From assembly GCF_026616205.1 (NCBI RefSeq), contig NZ_JANHGR010000001.1:1178001-1242000 (forward strand): a stretch of DNA of 64,000 nucleotides, read 5' to 3'. Numbering within the stretch: the stretch's first letter is position 1; each line of letters starts with the position of its first letter. The notes under the pieces were generated by a model. It had not been told where the DNA came from. It was given only the letters and a program-made list of their open reading frames with translations, and did not search any database. Source of the DNA: Halolamina litorea (lineage in GTDB: Archaea; Halobacteriota; Halobacteria; Halobacteriales; Haloferacaceae). Both the position numbers and the translations under genes were made by a program. Shown here one piece after another: positions 8,848-17,948 of the stretch.

Positions 8848-9854
8848 ACTGGGACTACGACGGTCCGATCATGGAGGTAGCGGGGCTAGAGAAGCATTTC
8901 CCACAGAGCACGGGGATCGTCCACCAGCTCATCGGTGGGGAGACGAAACACGTCAAAGCCGTCGACGGGGTGGACATGGCAATCGAGAGCGGCGAGACCA
9001 TGGGGCTCGTCGGCGAGTCCGGCTGTGGGAAGTCGACACTCGGCGAGGTCCTGATCGGCCTCCAAGAGCCGACGGGCGGCTCGATCAAGTTCCTCGGGAC
9101 GGAACTCGACTCGATGTCGGGCGCCCAGCGCAAGGAGTTCCGACGGAACGTCCAGATGATCTTCCAGGACCCCTACGAGTCGCTGAACCCCCGCTTCTCC
9201 GTCGAGCAGTGGATCCGCGAACCGCTCGAGGTCCACGACATGGACAACCAGGACGAGCGGATCTACCAGGCGCTCGAGCGCGCGGAGCTGACGCCACCGG
9301 AGAACTACGTGAGTGAACACCCCCACGAACTCTCCGGCGGGGAGCGCCAGCGCGTCTCCATCGCCCGCGCGCTGGTCCTCGAACCCAAGTTCATCGTGGC
9401 CGACGAACCGGTCTCGATGCTGGACGTGTCCGTGCGCGCGAGCATCCTGAACCTGCTTCGTGACCTCGTCGACGAACTCGACATGGGGGCGCTGTACATC
9501 TCCCACGACCTCTCGCTCATCCGGCAGATGTGTGACCGGACGAGCGTGATGTACCTCGGGAACGTCGTCGAGCGCGGGCCGACCGAACGCCTGATCAAGG
9601 ACCCCAAGCATCCCTACGCGAGAGCGTTGCTCGACGCGGTCCCCGTACCGAACCCGGAACACCAGATCTCCAAGCCGCAGTTGCAGGGGGAGCCGCCGGA
9701 CCCGGTCGAACTCCCGGAGGGCTGTAACTTCCGCCCGCGGTGCCCGTTCGACACGGAGGAGTGTCTCGAGGTACCGGGACTCGACGCCTACGAGTCGGCC
9801 GAGGGGGATCACGCGGCCGCCTGTTGGCGGGTAGAGGCCATCGACGAGACGTGA
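8823..9854 (+). CDS. dppF: Dipeptide/oligopeptide ABC transporter ATP-binding protein, DppF type
   Basis: This 343-residue ATPase has Walker A GESGCGKST, signature LSGGERQRV, Walker B VADEPVSMLD, and the C-terminal extension with CNFRPRCPFDTEEC. A short insertion near the N-terminus (QSTGIVHQLIGGETKHVKAV) is typical of DppF/OppF proteins. It is the last gene of the importer operon, and its start lies inside dppD. The 135 bases downstream contain no gene but do contain the promoter of the racemase. Confidence 0.95.
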   Translation: MAITESTLNWDYDGPIMEVAGLEKHFPQSTGIVHQLIGGETKHVKAVDGVDMAIESGETMGLVGESGCGKSTLGEVLIGLQEPTGGSIKFLGTELDSMSGAQRKEFRRNVQMIFQDPYESLNPRFSVEQWIREPLEVHDMDNQDERIYQALERAELTPPENYVSEHPHELSGGERQRVSIARALVLEPKFIVADEPVSMLDVSVRASILNLLRDLVDELDMGALYISHDLSLIRQMCDRTSVMYLGNVVERGPTERLIKDPKHPYARALLDAVPVPNPEHQISKPQLQGEPPDPVELPEGCNFRPRCPFDTEECLEVPGLDAYESAEGDHAAACWRVEAIDET

Positions 9855-9958
9855 CACGCCCCCGTCGGCACCCCCCGTGTTGTCGACGGAGCCGCCTCAC
9901 CCGTCGTGGGTCGTCGCGTCGGACCGCGCGCGGTTGCGTGCTGAGAGTCGGGACATAG

Positions 9959-9966
9959 CTTTATCG
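9959..9966 (+). promoter_or_regulatory. TATA-like box of racemase 1
   Basis: CTTTATCG is centred about 28 bases before the GTG start at 9990. It supports that start and a leaderless transcript separate from the importer operon. Confidence 0.55.
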
Positions 9967-9989
9967 CGGGCCGATCGCTAGTTCGGGTC

Positions 9990-10715
9990 GTGACAGACAT
10001 TGCCTACCTCGTCCCGGGACGGGGACTGGAGCCGACCGAACTGGACCGCCGTGAGGGTATCGCCAACGAACTCACGCCCGCACACGTCGACGTGAGCGTC
10101 GTCGACGCCGACGACGGGCCGCTGTCCATCGAGAGCGAGGTCGAACACGAGTGGTGTGTCCGGAGTCTGCTCGGCCTTCTGCGGGACCACGAGGACGACC
10201 ACGACGCGTTCGTCATCGGCTGTTTCGGTGATCCGGGGCTCGCCGCGGCCCGCGAGTTCGTCGACAAGCCAGTCGTGGGTCCCGCATCGTCGACGTTCCA
10301 CACGGCCGCCCAGCTATCCGATCAGTTCTCCTGTTTGACGATCCGTTCCACGCCGGCCTCGAAGCGCCGGCAGATATTCGCGGACCACCTCGGCTCGCAG
10401 TTAGCCAGCGTCCGCGTCGTCGAACAGGGCGTGCTCGACGTCGACCACGAGTCGGACGCGGTCGTCGAGAAGATGGTCACCGAGGCCGAGCGGGCCGTGA
10501 CGGAGGACGCCGCCGAGTCGGTCATTCCAGGCTGTATGAGCCTGGCGTTCATGCAGGTCCACGACCGGGTCGCCGACGGGCTCGGCGTGCCGTTCCTCGA
10601 CCCCGTTCGCATCAGCCTCGGGACCGCCGCGATGTGGGCCGACTACGGGTTGGACCACAGCCGGGTCACCTACCCCGCGTTCTCGGCGGAGCGGGAAGCG
10701 AGCTTGTTCGAGTGA
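9990..10715 (+). CDS. Asp/Glu/hydantoin racemase family protein, copy 1
   Basis: This 241-residue, two-domain cofactor-independent racemase starts with GTG. The two catalytic cysteines expected for the family are C78 in GCFGDPG and C182 in PGCMS. The first motif is close to that of hydantoin racemases. Such enzymes invert the alpha carbon of amino acids or 5-substituted hydantoins; related members are maleate isomerases and decarboxylases, so the reaction is not fixed by sequence. The gene lies between the importer and an M28-like hydrolase and has a paralogue at 17190-17948 with both cysteines conserved. Confidence 0.85.
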   Translation: MTDIAYLVPGRGLEPTELDRREGIANELTPAHVDVSVVDADDGPLSIESEVEHEWCVRSLLGLLRDHEDDHDAFVIGCFGDPGLAAAREFVDKPVVGPASSTFHTAAQLSDQFSCLTIRSTPASKRRQIFADHLGSQLASVRVVEQGVLDVDHESDAVVEKMVTEAERAVTEDAAESVIPGCMSLAFMQVHDRVADGLGVPFLDPVRISLGTAAMWADYGLDHSRVTYPAFSAEREASLFE

Positions 10716-10825
10716 GCGAGCGTGCGCGGCGGGCCACGGAACCGGCGGCGACCCTGTCCTGCCCCGCCAGTCGGGGCGGTGATCGAGGAGTGCCGTTCGT
10801 GACCCTGAGCTGCCACGTATGCGAA

Positions 10826-10834
10826 GCTATTAGC
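10826..10834 (+). promoter_or_regulatory. TATA-like box of M28-like copy 2
   Basis: GCTATTAGC is centred about 27 bases before the ATG at 10857, consistent with a leaderless transcript. Confidence 0.5.
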
Positions 10835-10856
10835 AAAGCGGGTCCCCGAACCGGGT

Positions 10857-12587
10857 ATGGATCAGCCACTGTACGAGGAGGGATCACCATCGGTAACCGG
10901 TGTTGACGCGGCGATCGTCGACGACGTGTCGGCCGACGAGCCGTGGGGCGTCGTGGAACGCTTCGCGGAACTGGAGCGCGTCTCGGGTACCGAGGACGAA
11001 GCGACGGCGATGGCGTACCTGCGTGACCGGCTGGACGCGTTCGGCGTCGATCACGAACTGTTCGAACCGGAACTCTACCTGAGCACGCCCGGGGGAGCGA
11101 GCATCGAGACCGACGACGGCTGGGCGTCCGACACCGCCAAGACGGTCTCGTTCTCGGCGGACCGCACCGTGGAGGGCGACCTCGTCTACGTCGAGAACGA
11201 CGACGAGATGGACTCCATCGAGGCGATGCTTTCGGTCTCGCTGGAGGGGCTCCCCGAGGACCTCTCCGGAACGGTAGTGATGAGCGAGTCGATCATCCCG
11301 ATCAGCGCCATCGGAGAGCTCTCCGACCGGGGCGCGGAGGCGTTCGTCGGCATCCACCCCCACGAGCGCGAGCCACACGAGGGGATCGTCACGCCGGTCT
11401 GGGGCGGCGCGCCGCCCTACGACGACCGAGAGCGGATCCCCGACCTCCCCGTCGCCAACGTCTCCGCGAGCGAAGGGCGTGAACTGCGCGAGAAAGCCGC
11501 GAACGGCGCCAGCGTCACCGTTACGACCGAGACGACGACGGGCTGGCAGGCAGCGCCGCTGTTGCTGGCGAAGATCCCCGGCGAGGCCGCGCCCGGGACC
11601 GACGAGTTCGTGCTGGCCCACGGCCACGTCGACTCCTGGCACGTCGGCGTCACCGACAACGCCACGGGCGACGCGACGCTGCTGGAACTGGCTCGGGTGC
11701 TGAACGACCACAGCGAGGCCCTCCGGCGGGACGTGTGGGTCGCGTGGTGGCCCGGGCACTCGACGGGGCGCTACGCCGGGTCGACGTGGTTCGCCGACGA
11801 GTTCGCCGCCGACCTCGCCGAACGCTGTGTCGCTCACGTCAACATCGATTCCCCGGGCGTCGCCGACGCCACCGTCTACGACGAGCGCGTGAAGTGGATG
11901 GCCGCGGTCCACGACGTGGCGGCCAACACCATCCACGACGTGAGCGGGAAGGGCACCACCAAGGAGCGCCCGGCCCGCGCGGGCGACTACTCGTTCAACA
12001 ACCTCGGGATCCCGGGCATGTCGCTCCAGTCGAGCATTCCCCAGTCGGTTCGAGACGAGCGGGGCTACCACCCCGTCGGCGGCTCGGCCGGCCACGCCGA
12101 CGCCTGGCACCTCACGACCGACACCATCGAGAAGGCCGACCCGGACGTGCTGGAACGCGACACCGAGGTCTACACGCTCGCCACGGCCCGATTGAGCCGC
12201 GCGGACTGCCCAGCCGATCCGGTCCGAACCATCGACCGCATCGCCGCCGTCGCCGAGGAGTACGACGGCGCCAGTGAGTTCGACCTCGGCCCGGTCGTGG
12301 ACGAACTCGACGCGCTGCGCGAGGCGACGGTCGCGTTCCTCGACGACGCCGACGGCTACCCGGCGGCGGCCGACCGGCTCGTGAAGTCGCTTACCCGGCT
12401 GAACTTCGTCACCGAGGGGGCGTTCGAACAGGACCCCGCCGAGAGCCGGGCGCCGTTACCGCGACTCGCGCCGGTCGAGCGGCTCCCCGAACTGGGCGGC
12501 GACGACGCGCGGTTCCTCGAACTGCAGCTACAGCGTGCGCGAAACGACGTCGTGGCGGAGCTCCGGCGGCTTCGACGGTCGTTGTAG
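10857..12587 (+). CDS. M28-like metallopeptidase with PA domain, copy 2
   Basis: This 576-residue protein is of the same subtype as copy 1: ADEPW cap, RVSGTEDE, PA-like region about 100-225, then the zinc core. Zinc-site residues are H257-x-D259, bridging D267, HVNIDSPG and WH..TDT.EKA. As in the other copies, the Glu-Glu motif is replaced by WPGHSTGRYAGS (H301, S302). There is no export signal. The oxidoreductase that follows starts 39 bases downstream behind its own TATA-like box. The protein is probably a hydrolase of a peptide or amide bond, but the altered active site makes this uncertain. Confidence 0.85.
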   Translation: MDQPLYEEGSPSVTGVDAAIVDDVSADEPWGVVERFAELERVSGTEDEATAMAYLRDRLDAFGVDHELFEPELYLSTPGGASIETDDGWASDTAKTVSFSADRTVEGDLVYVENDDEMDSIEAMLSVSLEGLPEDLSGTVVMSESIIPISAIGELSDRGAEAFVGIHPHEREPHEGIVTPVWGGAPPYDDRERIPDLPVANVSASEGRELREKAANGASVTVTTETTTGWQAAPLLLAKIPGEAAPGTDEFVLAHGHVDSWHVGVTDNATGDATLLELARVLNDHSEALRRDVWVAWWPGHSTGRYAGSTWFADEFAADLAERCVAHVNIDSPGVADATVYDERVKWMAAVHDVAANTIHDVSGKGTTKERPARAGDYSFNNLGIPGMSLQSSIPQSVRDERGYHPVGGSAGHADAWHLTTDTIEKADPDVLERDTEVYTLATARLSRADCPADPVRTIDRIAAVAEEYDGASEFDLGPVVDELDALREATVAFLDDADGYPAAADRLVKSLTRLNFVTEGAFEQDPAESRAPLPRLAPVERLPELGGDDARFLELQLQRARNDVVAELRRLRRSL

Positions 12588-12594
12588 GGGATAG

Positions 12595-12603
12595 CTCTTT
12601 ACC
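12595..12603 (+). promoter_or_regulatory. TATA-like box of the luciferase-like oxidoreductase 1
   Basis: CTCTTTACC is centred about 28 bases before the ATG at 12627. The spacing favours that ATG over the GTG at 12618. Confidence 0.5.
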
Positions 12604-12626
12604 GGTCGTCGGGAACAGTGGAGGTG

Positions 12627-13586
12627 ATGCGGTTCGCTGCCAACATCCCGACGGCCGCCGGCGCCTCCGAGTACTCCACGCTCGCGTTCTGTGACTCGAT
12701 CTCGTGGGAGAAACAACGGTCGTTCGCCCGGGCCGCCGAGGCTGCGGGCTTCGACGGCCTCGGCGTCCCCGACCACCTGCTCGCGGGCGACGACGCGACG
12801 ACGGAGTGTTTCACGACGCTGACCGCCCTCGCTGGCGCCACCGAGGAAGTGACGCTGTTCCCCAAGACGGTGAACAACGAACTCCGCCACGGCCCCCTGC
12901 TGGCGAAGATGGCCGCCGACCTCGACAACGTCAGCGACGGCCGACTCAAACTCGGCATGGGCGCGGGGTGGAAGGCCGACGAGGCGCTGGCGTACGGCTA
13001 CGACTGGCCCGACGCCCCGGAGCGCCTGCGTGCGATGGAGGAGACCATCGAACTCACCAAGCGCCTCTGGACTGAGGACGAGGTCGACTACGACGGCGAC
13101 TACTACCAACTCGACGGCGCGACCTGTCGCCCCCGGCCACGACAGGATCCCCACCCGCCGATCATGGTCGGCGGCGGCGGCGAGGAGTTCACGCTCCGCA
13201 TCGCCGCCAAGCACGCCGACGAGTGGAACTACTGGGGACCGACGGAGGTCATGTCGCACAAGATCGACGTGCTGCGGGACCACTGTGAGACCTACGACAC
13301 CGACTTCGACGACATCGACGTATCGTGGTTCGCGCGCTGTATCGTCCGCGAGACCGAAGCGGAGGTCGAGGCGATCCTCGACGAGGTGCCGCGCTTCCGC
13401 GACCCCGACCCGGACGACCCGATGGCCTCGTACAACAACCTCATCGGCACGCCAGAACAGTTGGTCGCGGAGTTGGAGCCCTACGCCGACCTCGGCGTCG
13501 ACGAGGTCGTGCTGGAGTTCGTCGACTTCCCTGAGCCGACTGGGGTGGAGCTGTTCGCCGAGGAAGTCGTCCCGGCGTTCCGCTGA
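12627..13586 (+). CDS. LLM-class (luciferase-like) oxidoreductase, probably F420- or FMN-dependent, copy 1
   Basis: This 319-residue TIM-barrel protein of the bacterial luciferase-like family includes F420-dependent dehydrogenases and reductases and FMN monooxygenases. Typical segments are FDGLGVPDHL, RHGPLLAKMAADLD, GRLKLGMGAGWK and PPIMVGGGGEEFTLRIAAKHAD. The start at 12627 aligns exactly with the paralogue at 50150-51097; the upstream GTG would add three residues. Both copies sit beside M28-like or other hydrolase genes, so this one probably oxidises or reduces an intermediate of the same pathway. Cofactor and substrate are unproven. Confidence 0.88.
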   Translation: MRFAANIPTAAGASEYSTLAFCDSISWEKQRSFARAAEAAGFDGLGVPDHLLAGDDATTECFTTLTALAGATEEVTLFPKTVNNELRHGPLLAKMAADLDNVSDGRLKLGMGAGWKADEALAYGYDWPDAPERLRAMEETIELTKRLWTEDEVDYDGDYYQLDGATCRPRPRQDPHPPIMVGGGGEEFTLRIAAKHADEWNYWGPTEVMSHKIDVLRDHCETYDTDFDDIDVSWFARCIVRETEAEVEAILDEVPRFRDPDPDDPMASYNNLIGTPEQLVAELEPYADLGVDEVVLEFVDFPEPTGVELFAEEVVPAFR

Positions 13587-13613
13587 GGGACTGTCGGGCC
13601 GACAGCCGGCGGG

Positions 13614-15359
13614 TTAGGCCCGCCGGTCGAGAAACGCCTCGACGGTGTCGGCAGCTTCCTCGACGTTGTGCGCGAGCTTCGAGACGCCGCGGACGGCTTT
13701 CGTCCGGGCGAATCCGGCCCGCGGACCGGTTCGATCCGGGAGCGATTCGGCGACCCGGAGGTACGGCAGCAGTTCGTGGGGGAGCGCTGGGTCGTGTTCG
13801 TGCGCCGGCGACTCCATGTACAGCGCCGGGATGAGTAGGTTGCCGAGTCGGACCTGTACGTCCTCGACGGCCGTCGCGACGCCGTCGTCGTCGACGCCGT
13901 TGGCCACCGCGGCGAAGGACTCCAGCGCGGCGTCGAGGCGGTCGAGCCGGTCGTACACCGGCCCGAAGTCGACCTCGCCCCCGGCCGCGTCGTCGATTCC
14001 CTCGGCGAGCGCGCGGATCTCCGTCGCCGTCTCCCGGTAGTCGTGGGGGAGTACTGGCGAGTTCGAGAGCCGCGAGACGATGGCCGTGTACAGCCGGGCC
14101 TCCTCGGCCATCAGATCGAAGTCGATCTTGTCACGGGTGTCCTCGGGGGTGTGCCACCACCAGCCGCCGCCGACGGGGCCGGCGTCCTCGTGGTCGGCGC
14201 TGAACCGAGCGCCCGAGAGCAGCGAGGAGAGCCCGGCGCCCCAGAACGACTGGTCGGAGTTCCGGCCCGGCCGGCTTCCGCCGCCGAGCAGGCCGCCCTC
14301 GTCCCGCGCCGTCTCCAGCGGGAGCGGGCCGTCCGCCAGCACGTCGAGGTGTTCGTCCCCGACCTCGGCCATGTGCTGGGCCCAGAGGTGGTCAGCGCCG
14401 TCGAGGCCGTTCAGGTCGATGTGGATGTAGGCGACCCCGTTTTTGCGGAGGTCGAGCCAGTTCCGGTCTGCGTAGCGGGCGCTCCCGGCGTACCGGCCCA
14501 TCGAGTGGCCGGGCCAGAACCCGACGACGAGCCCACGTTTCGGCGGGTTCTCGGCGAACACGCGGGCCAGTTCCATCGACGTGGCGACGGCCGAGGCGTT
14601 GTCGGTGACACCCTCGTGCCAGGAGTCGATGTGGTTGCCGACGACGGTGTATCGGTCGCTCTCGGTGCCCTCGATGCGCGCGACCGGACACGGCAGTTCC
14701 TGCTGCTCGGTCCGGGCCTGCGTCTCGACGGCCACCTCCACGTCGTCGCCGGCGAGTCGCTCCGTCAGCCACTCGCCGTCGCTCTGGTGGATCTCCGCCA
14801 CCGGGAGGTCGGGGAGTTCGTCCACGTCGTCCACCGAGGGCGAACCCCAGATGGGGGAGGCGATCATCTCGTGCAGTTGGCCCTCGGTCGGCGACTGGAA
14901 CACGGCGGCCCGCGCGCCGGCCTGGTCGATCGCCCGCACGGCACCGGGGGTGGGGAGCCCTTCCGTGAAGACGACCTTCCCCGAAAGATCGGGCAGGTCA
15001 GTCGCGCTGTGGCCGACCGCGTCCACCGCGACGAGTTCGCCGCTGACCCCGCCCGGGGGCGTGCTCGCGCTGAACGCGGTGGTGATCGCGTCCTCGAACG
15101 CCGTGTGGACCGGGCTGGTGACCGTCACCGTCGCGGACACCGGGACGCTCGTGTACGCCTCGACCGTCTGCAGTTCGACGTCGACGCCTTCGGCCCCGAG
15201 TTCGTCGACGATGTACTCCGCCGCCTCCCACTGGTCGTCCGTTCCGGGATACCGTCGCAGGTCGGCCAACGCGTCGATGTGGGTCTCCAGCGCGCTCCGG
15301 TCGATCTCTCCGACGAGTCCGTCTTCCGTCGTTCTGTCGACTGTGTCAATCACACCCAC
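13614..15359 (-). CDS. M28-like metallopeptidase with PA domain, copy 3
   Basis: This 581-residue protein belongs to a second subtype, closer to the copy at 53698 than to copies 1 and 2 (RRYPGTDDQWEAAEYIV near residue 36). Zinc-site residues are H243-x-D245, bridging D253 and WWWHTPEDTRDKID, which matches the classical M28 C-terminal ligand motif. The catalytic Glu-Glu segment is replaced by WPGHSMGRYAGS (H285, S286). A TATA-like CGCTTATTGC about 25 bases upstream supports this start. It is convergent with the luciferase-like gene and follows the amidase on the same strand after 84 bases. Confidence 0.85.
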   Translation of the reverse strand: MGVIDTVDRTTEDGLVGEIDRSALETHIDALADLRRYPGTDDQWEAAEYIVDELGAEGVDVELQTVEAYTSVPVSATVTVTSPVHTAFEDAITTAFSASTPPGGVSGELVAVDAVGHSATDLPDLSGKVVFTEGLPTPGAVRAIDQAGARAAVFQSPTEGQLHEMIASPIWGSPSVDDVDELPDLPVAEIHQSDGEWLTERLAGDDVEVAVETQARTEQQELPCPVARIEGTESDRYTVVGNHIDSWHEGVTDNASAVATSMELARVFAENPPKRGLVVGFWPGHSMGRYAGSARYADRNWLDLRKNGVAYIHIDLNGLDGADHLWAQHMAEVGDEHLDVLADGPLPLETARDEGGLLGGGSRPGRNSDQSFWGAGLSSLLSGARFSADHEDAGPVGGGWWWHTPEDTRDKIDFDLMAEEARLYTAIVSRLSNSPVLPHDYRETATEIRALAEGIDDAAGGEVDFGPVYDRLDRLDAALESFAAVANGVDDDGVATAVEDVQVRLGNLLIPALYMESPAHEHDPALPHELLPYLRVAESLPDRTGPRAGFARTKAVRGVSKLAHNVEEAADTVEAFLDRRA

Positions 15360-15443
15360 AACGAGGGAACGACCGCAATAAGCGTGACGGGGGCAGCGGC
15401 CGTGAAACGGGACAAAACGCGCCTCAAACGTCGATCGCGTCCC

Positions 15444-16931
15444 CTACCGATCGACCGCCTCCCAGATCGCCGCCGCGCGGAGTGCGCTCGCATCGGCGCC
15501 ACGTCGCCCGATGAACTGCAGTCCGACCGGGAGTCCATCGTCCGAGCCACAGGGTACCGAGACGGCCGGGTGGCCGGTGAGGTTGAACGGGCCGGTGGTG
15601 CGGACCGCTTCGTCGAGCGTGCTGTCGGCCAGGTAGTTCTCCCCCTCCCAAGCAGGCGCGACCATCGGCGTCGTCGGCCCCGCGAGCACGTCCACGCCGT
15701 CGAGTGCGTCGTCGACGCCCGCGGTTACCAACTCCCGGGCACGCTGGGCCCGTGCGTAGTACTCTTCGCCTTCGGCCAGCAGGTGCTGCCCGTAGAGGAA
15801 CGCCTCCGCGGGGTAGTCGCCGAGTTCGTCGGTCCGTTCGGCGAACGCCGCTTCGACGGCCGCCGTGAACGCCGGGTCCGTCACCGATGGCTGCCAGTAG
15901 TCGTTCCCGTTCGCCTCGACGTATGCCGCGGCCTCCGTCATCGCGATGGCCCACCACGCGGGCACGGCGTACTCGAAGTCAGGGATCGATACCTCCCGGA
16001 CGGTCGCGCCGGCGGCAGCGAGGGCGTCGATGGCCGCTCGCACCGTCTCGTCGACGGCACGGGCGCCGCCGAACAGTTCTTCGGGGACGCCGACGGTGAG
16101 CGTCTCGGCCGCGCCGGCGTCGATGCCGGCGACCACATCGACGTACGCCTCGGGGCTCGACCCGACCGTGGCTGCGTCCTTCGGGTCCGGTCCCGCGATG
16201 GCCGCGAGCGTCCGAGCGACGTGCTCGACCGTGTCCGCGAGGATCCCGATCTCGTCGTTCACCTTCGAGAACTGGACGAACCCCGTCAGCGGAACGAGTC
16301 CACGGCTCGGCTTCAGGCCGACGACCCCACAGAACGACGCCGGGAACCGAACCGAGCCCCCGGTATCGCTCCCGAGGGCCACGTCGGCGAGGCCGTCCGC
16401 GACGGCGACGCCGCTGCCCGCCGAGGAGCCACCCGGCTGATGGTCGGGGTCGTTGGGGTTCCGAGCCAGGCGGAACCGCATCGTCGCGGCGTCGCCGCCG
16501 AGCGCGAACTCGTCCATGTTGGCCTTGCCGACGATCCGTCCGCCGGCGTCCAGTAGCCGATCGACCGTTGTCGCGTCCTCGGCCGGGACGTGGTCCGCGA
16601 ACAACGGCGACCCGCAGGTCATCGGGAGCCCCGCAACCGCGATGTTGTCCTTGACCGCGACGGTCAGCCCGGCCAGTAGCCCCTCGTCGGTTCGTTGGAT
16701 GTCACACCGGGAGAGGAACGCCGCGTTCGGGTCGTCGTCCCCGTCCGGGTCCCAGTACTCTCGGTCGGGCGCGGTCGGCATGTCGAGTCCGTCGAGACGG
16801 GCCACCAGTGTGTCCTGTGTCTCCATGGCGGCCGCCTGCTCCTCCGGATCGAACCGATCCGGGTCGAGGCGCGCTCGTTCGGCGTACTCGCCGATGTCGT
16901 CGGCCGTGAGGCTCGAGTCGTCCATGTGCAT
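15444..16931 (-). CDS. Amidase signature family hydrolase
   Basis: This 495-residue member of the GatA/amidase signature family hydrolyses carboxamides with a Ser-cisSer-Lys triad. K94 (TVAVKDN), S169 (GGSSAGSG) and S193 (GSDTGGSVR) have the same mutual spacing as the known triad. There is no GatC-like partner nearby, and the neighbours are M28-like and racemase genes, so a catabolic amidase is more likely than tRNA amidotransferase. An in-frame ATG six bases further in (MDDSS) is an alternative start. A TATA-like AACTATTTGA lies about 24 bases upstream. Confidence 0.9.
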   Translation of the reverse strand: MHMDDSSLTADDIGEYAERARLDPDRFDPEEQAAAMETQDTLVARLDGLDMPTAPDREYWDPDGDDDPNAAFLSRCDIQRTDEGLLAGLTVAVKDNIAVAGLPMTCGSPLFADHVPAEDATTVDRLLDAGGRIVGKANMDEFALGGDAATMRFRLARNPNDPDHQPGGSSAGSGVAVADGLADVALGSDTGGSVRFPASFCGVVGLKPSRGLVPLTGFVQFSKVNDEIGILADTVEHVARTLAAIAGPDPKDAATVGSSPEAYVDVVAGIDAGAAETLTVGVPEELFGGARAVDETVRAAIDALAAAGATVREVSIPDFEYAVPAWWAIAMTEAAAYVEANGNDYWQPSVTDPAFTAAVEAAFAERTDELGDYPAEAFLYGQHLLAEGEEYYARAQRARELVTAGVDDALDGVDVLAGPTTPMVAPAWEGENYLADSTLDEAVRTTGPFNLTGHPAVSVPCGSDDGLPVGLQFIGRRGADASALRAAAIWEAVDR

Positions 16932-17107
16932 TCCTCACAATCGAGCCGTCAAATAGTTTCGCCGGCGAGGTGTTCCCCGTCCCGGCCGGTGCCCCTCGCA
17001 GGGGGCGGAACATTCTTTCGTCGTACCAGAACCCTCGTGTGGCCGGCGATGACTGACCTTCGTCATGCCTCGGCGGTACAGAAGCACGCTGACTGGGTCC
17101 GGACCGC

Positions 17108-17114
17108 AAAAAAA
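17108..17114 (-). terminator. Oligo-T terminator after racemase 2
   Basis: Seven consecutive T residues on the minus strand lie about 75 bases after the racemase 2 stop codon. Archaeal transcription often ends at such T-tracts. Confidence 0.5.
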
Positions 17115-17133
17115 TCGTCGGCGGCAGGGGTTT

Positions 17134-17197
17134 GGCTGTCGGTCGCCGTGCCTCAGTCGTACAGAATCACGGCTGTCGGTCGCCGTGATTCAGTCGT
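17134..17197. repeat. Direct repeat copying the 3' end of racemase 2
   Basis: Two 27-base copies (17134-17160 and 17171-17197) are identical except at two positions. The right-hand copy includes the last codons and stop of the racemase gene, and a third, weaker match begins near 17079. This looks like a small tandem duplication at the gene's 3' end. Confidence 0.7.
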
Positions 17198-17948
17198 CGC
17201 CCGCCGCTGCGGGCGCCCCACCCAACAGATCGCCGAGCTTCTCGAACTTCGGCTCGGGGTAGGTCTTCGAACTCTGCGAGATGCCGTGACGAGCCCACGA
17301 CGCGGCCTGCTCCAGCGCGATGCTCGCGGGGTCGAGGAACGGTACGCCGACGCGCTCCTCGATCTCCTTATTTCGCTGGGCGAACGAGAGGCTCATACAG
17401 CCCGGGAACAGCGCCTCGGCGCCGTCCTCCTCGACGGCCGCCTTCCCTTCTCGGACCATGCGCTCGACGAGGTCGTCGTCGCCGTGGTCGATCTCCTCGA
17501 CGGGGGCGTCGACTGACCGGACGCTGACACAGCGCTCCGAGAGGTGGTGTTCGTGAGCCTGCTCGTGGCTCATCGGCATCGTCTCGTCGAGGATCGTGAG
17601 CCACGAGAACCGGTCGGAGATCATCGCCGCGGTGTGGATCGTTGCCTCGGCGGGACCGACGACCGGGATGGTCAGTAGCTCCCGCAGCGCGCGGCTGCCG
17701 GGGTCGCCGAAGCAGCCGATCACCAGCGCGTCGAACTCGTCTTCGATACGGTGGGCGGTCTTCATCGAGCCGACGACACACCAGTACTCCTCGACGGCGC
17801 TCTCGATGCTCGTCGGGCCGGGACCGTCGGCTTCCACCACGGTCACGTCCACGTGGCCGGGCGTGAGTTCGTTGGCGACACGCTCGCGGCGTTCTTTCTC
17901 CTTACTGGGGAGGCCAACGCCGGGAACGAGGTAGCACACGTCGACCAT
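17190..17948 (-). CDS. Asp/Glu/hydantoin racemase family protein, copy 2
   Basis: This 252-residue paralogue of 9990-10715 has both catalytic cysteines in matching contexts: C79 (GCFGDPG) and C184 (PGCMS). The start codon overlaps the stop of the upstream 80-residue frame (TGATG), so its translation is probably coupled to that frame. It belongs with the amidase and M28-like genes of this region. The exact reaction (hydantoin, amino acid or maleate-type chemistry) is not determined by sequence. Confidence 0.85.
   Translation of the reverse strand: MVDVCYLVPGVGLPSKEKERRERVANELTPGHVDVTVVEADGPGPTSIESAVEEYWCVVGSMKTAHRIEDEFDALVIGCFGDPGSRALRELLTIPVVGPAEATIHTAAMISDRFSWLTILDETMPMSHEQAHEHHLSERCVSVRSVDAPVEEIDHGDDDLVERMVREGKAAVEEDGAEALFPGCMSLSFAQRNKEIEERVGVPFLDPASIALEQAASWARHGISQSSKTYPEPKFEKLGDLLGGAPAAAGDD

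Noticed and set aside
14043-16556. 837-codon open frame antisense to M28-like copy 3 and the amidase
   Set aside because: It spans two well-supported genes and their spacer on the other strand and has no recognisable domain.
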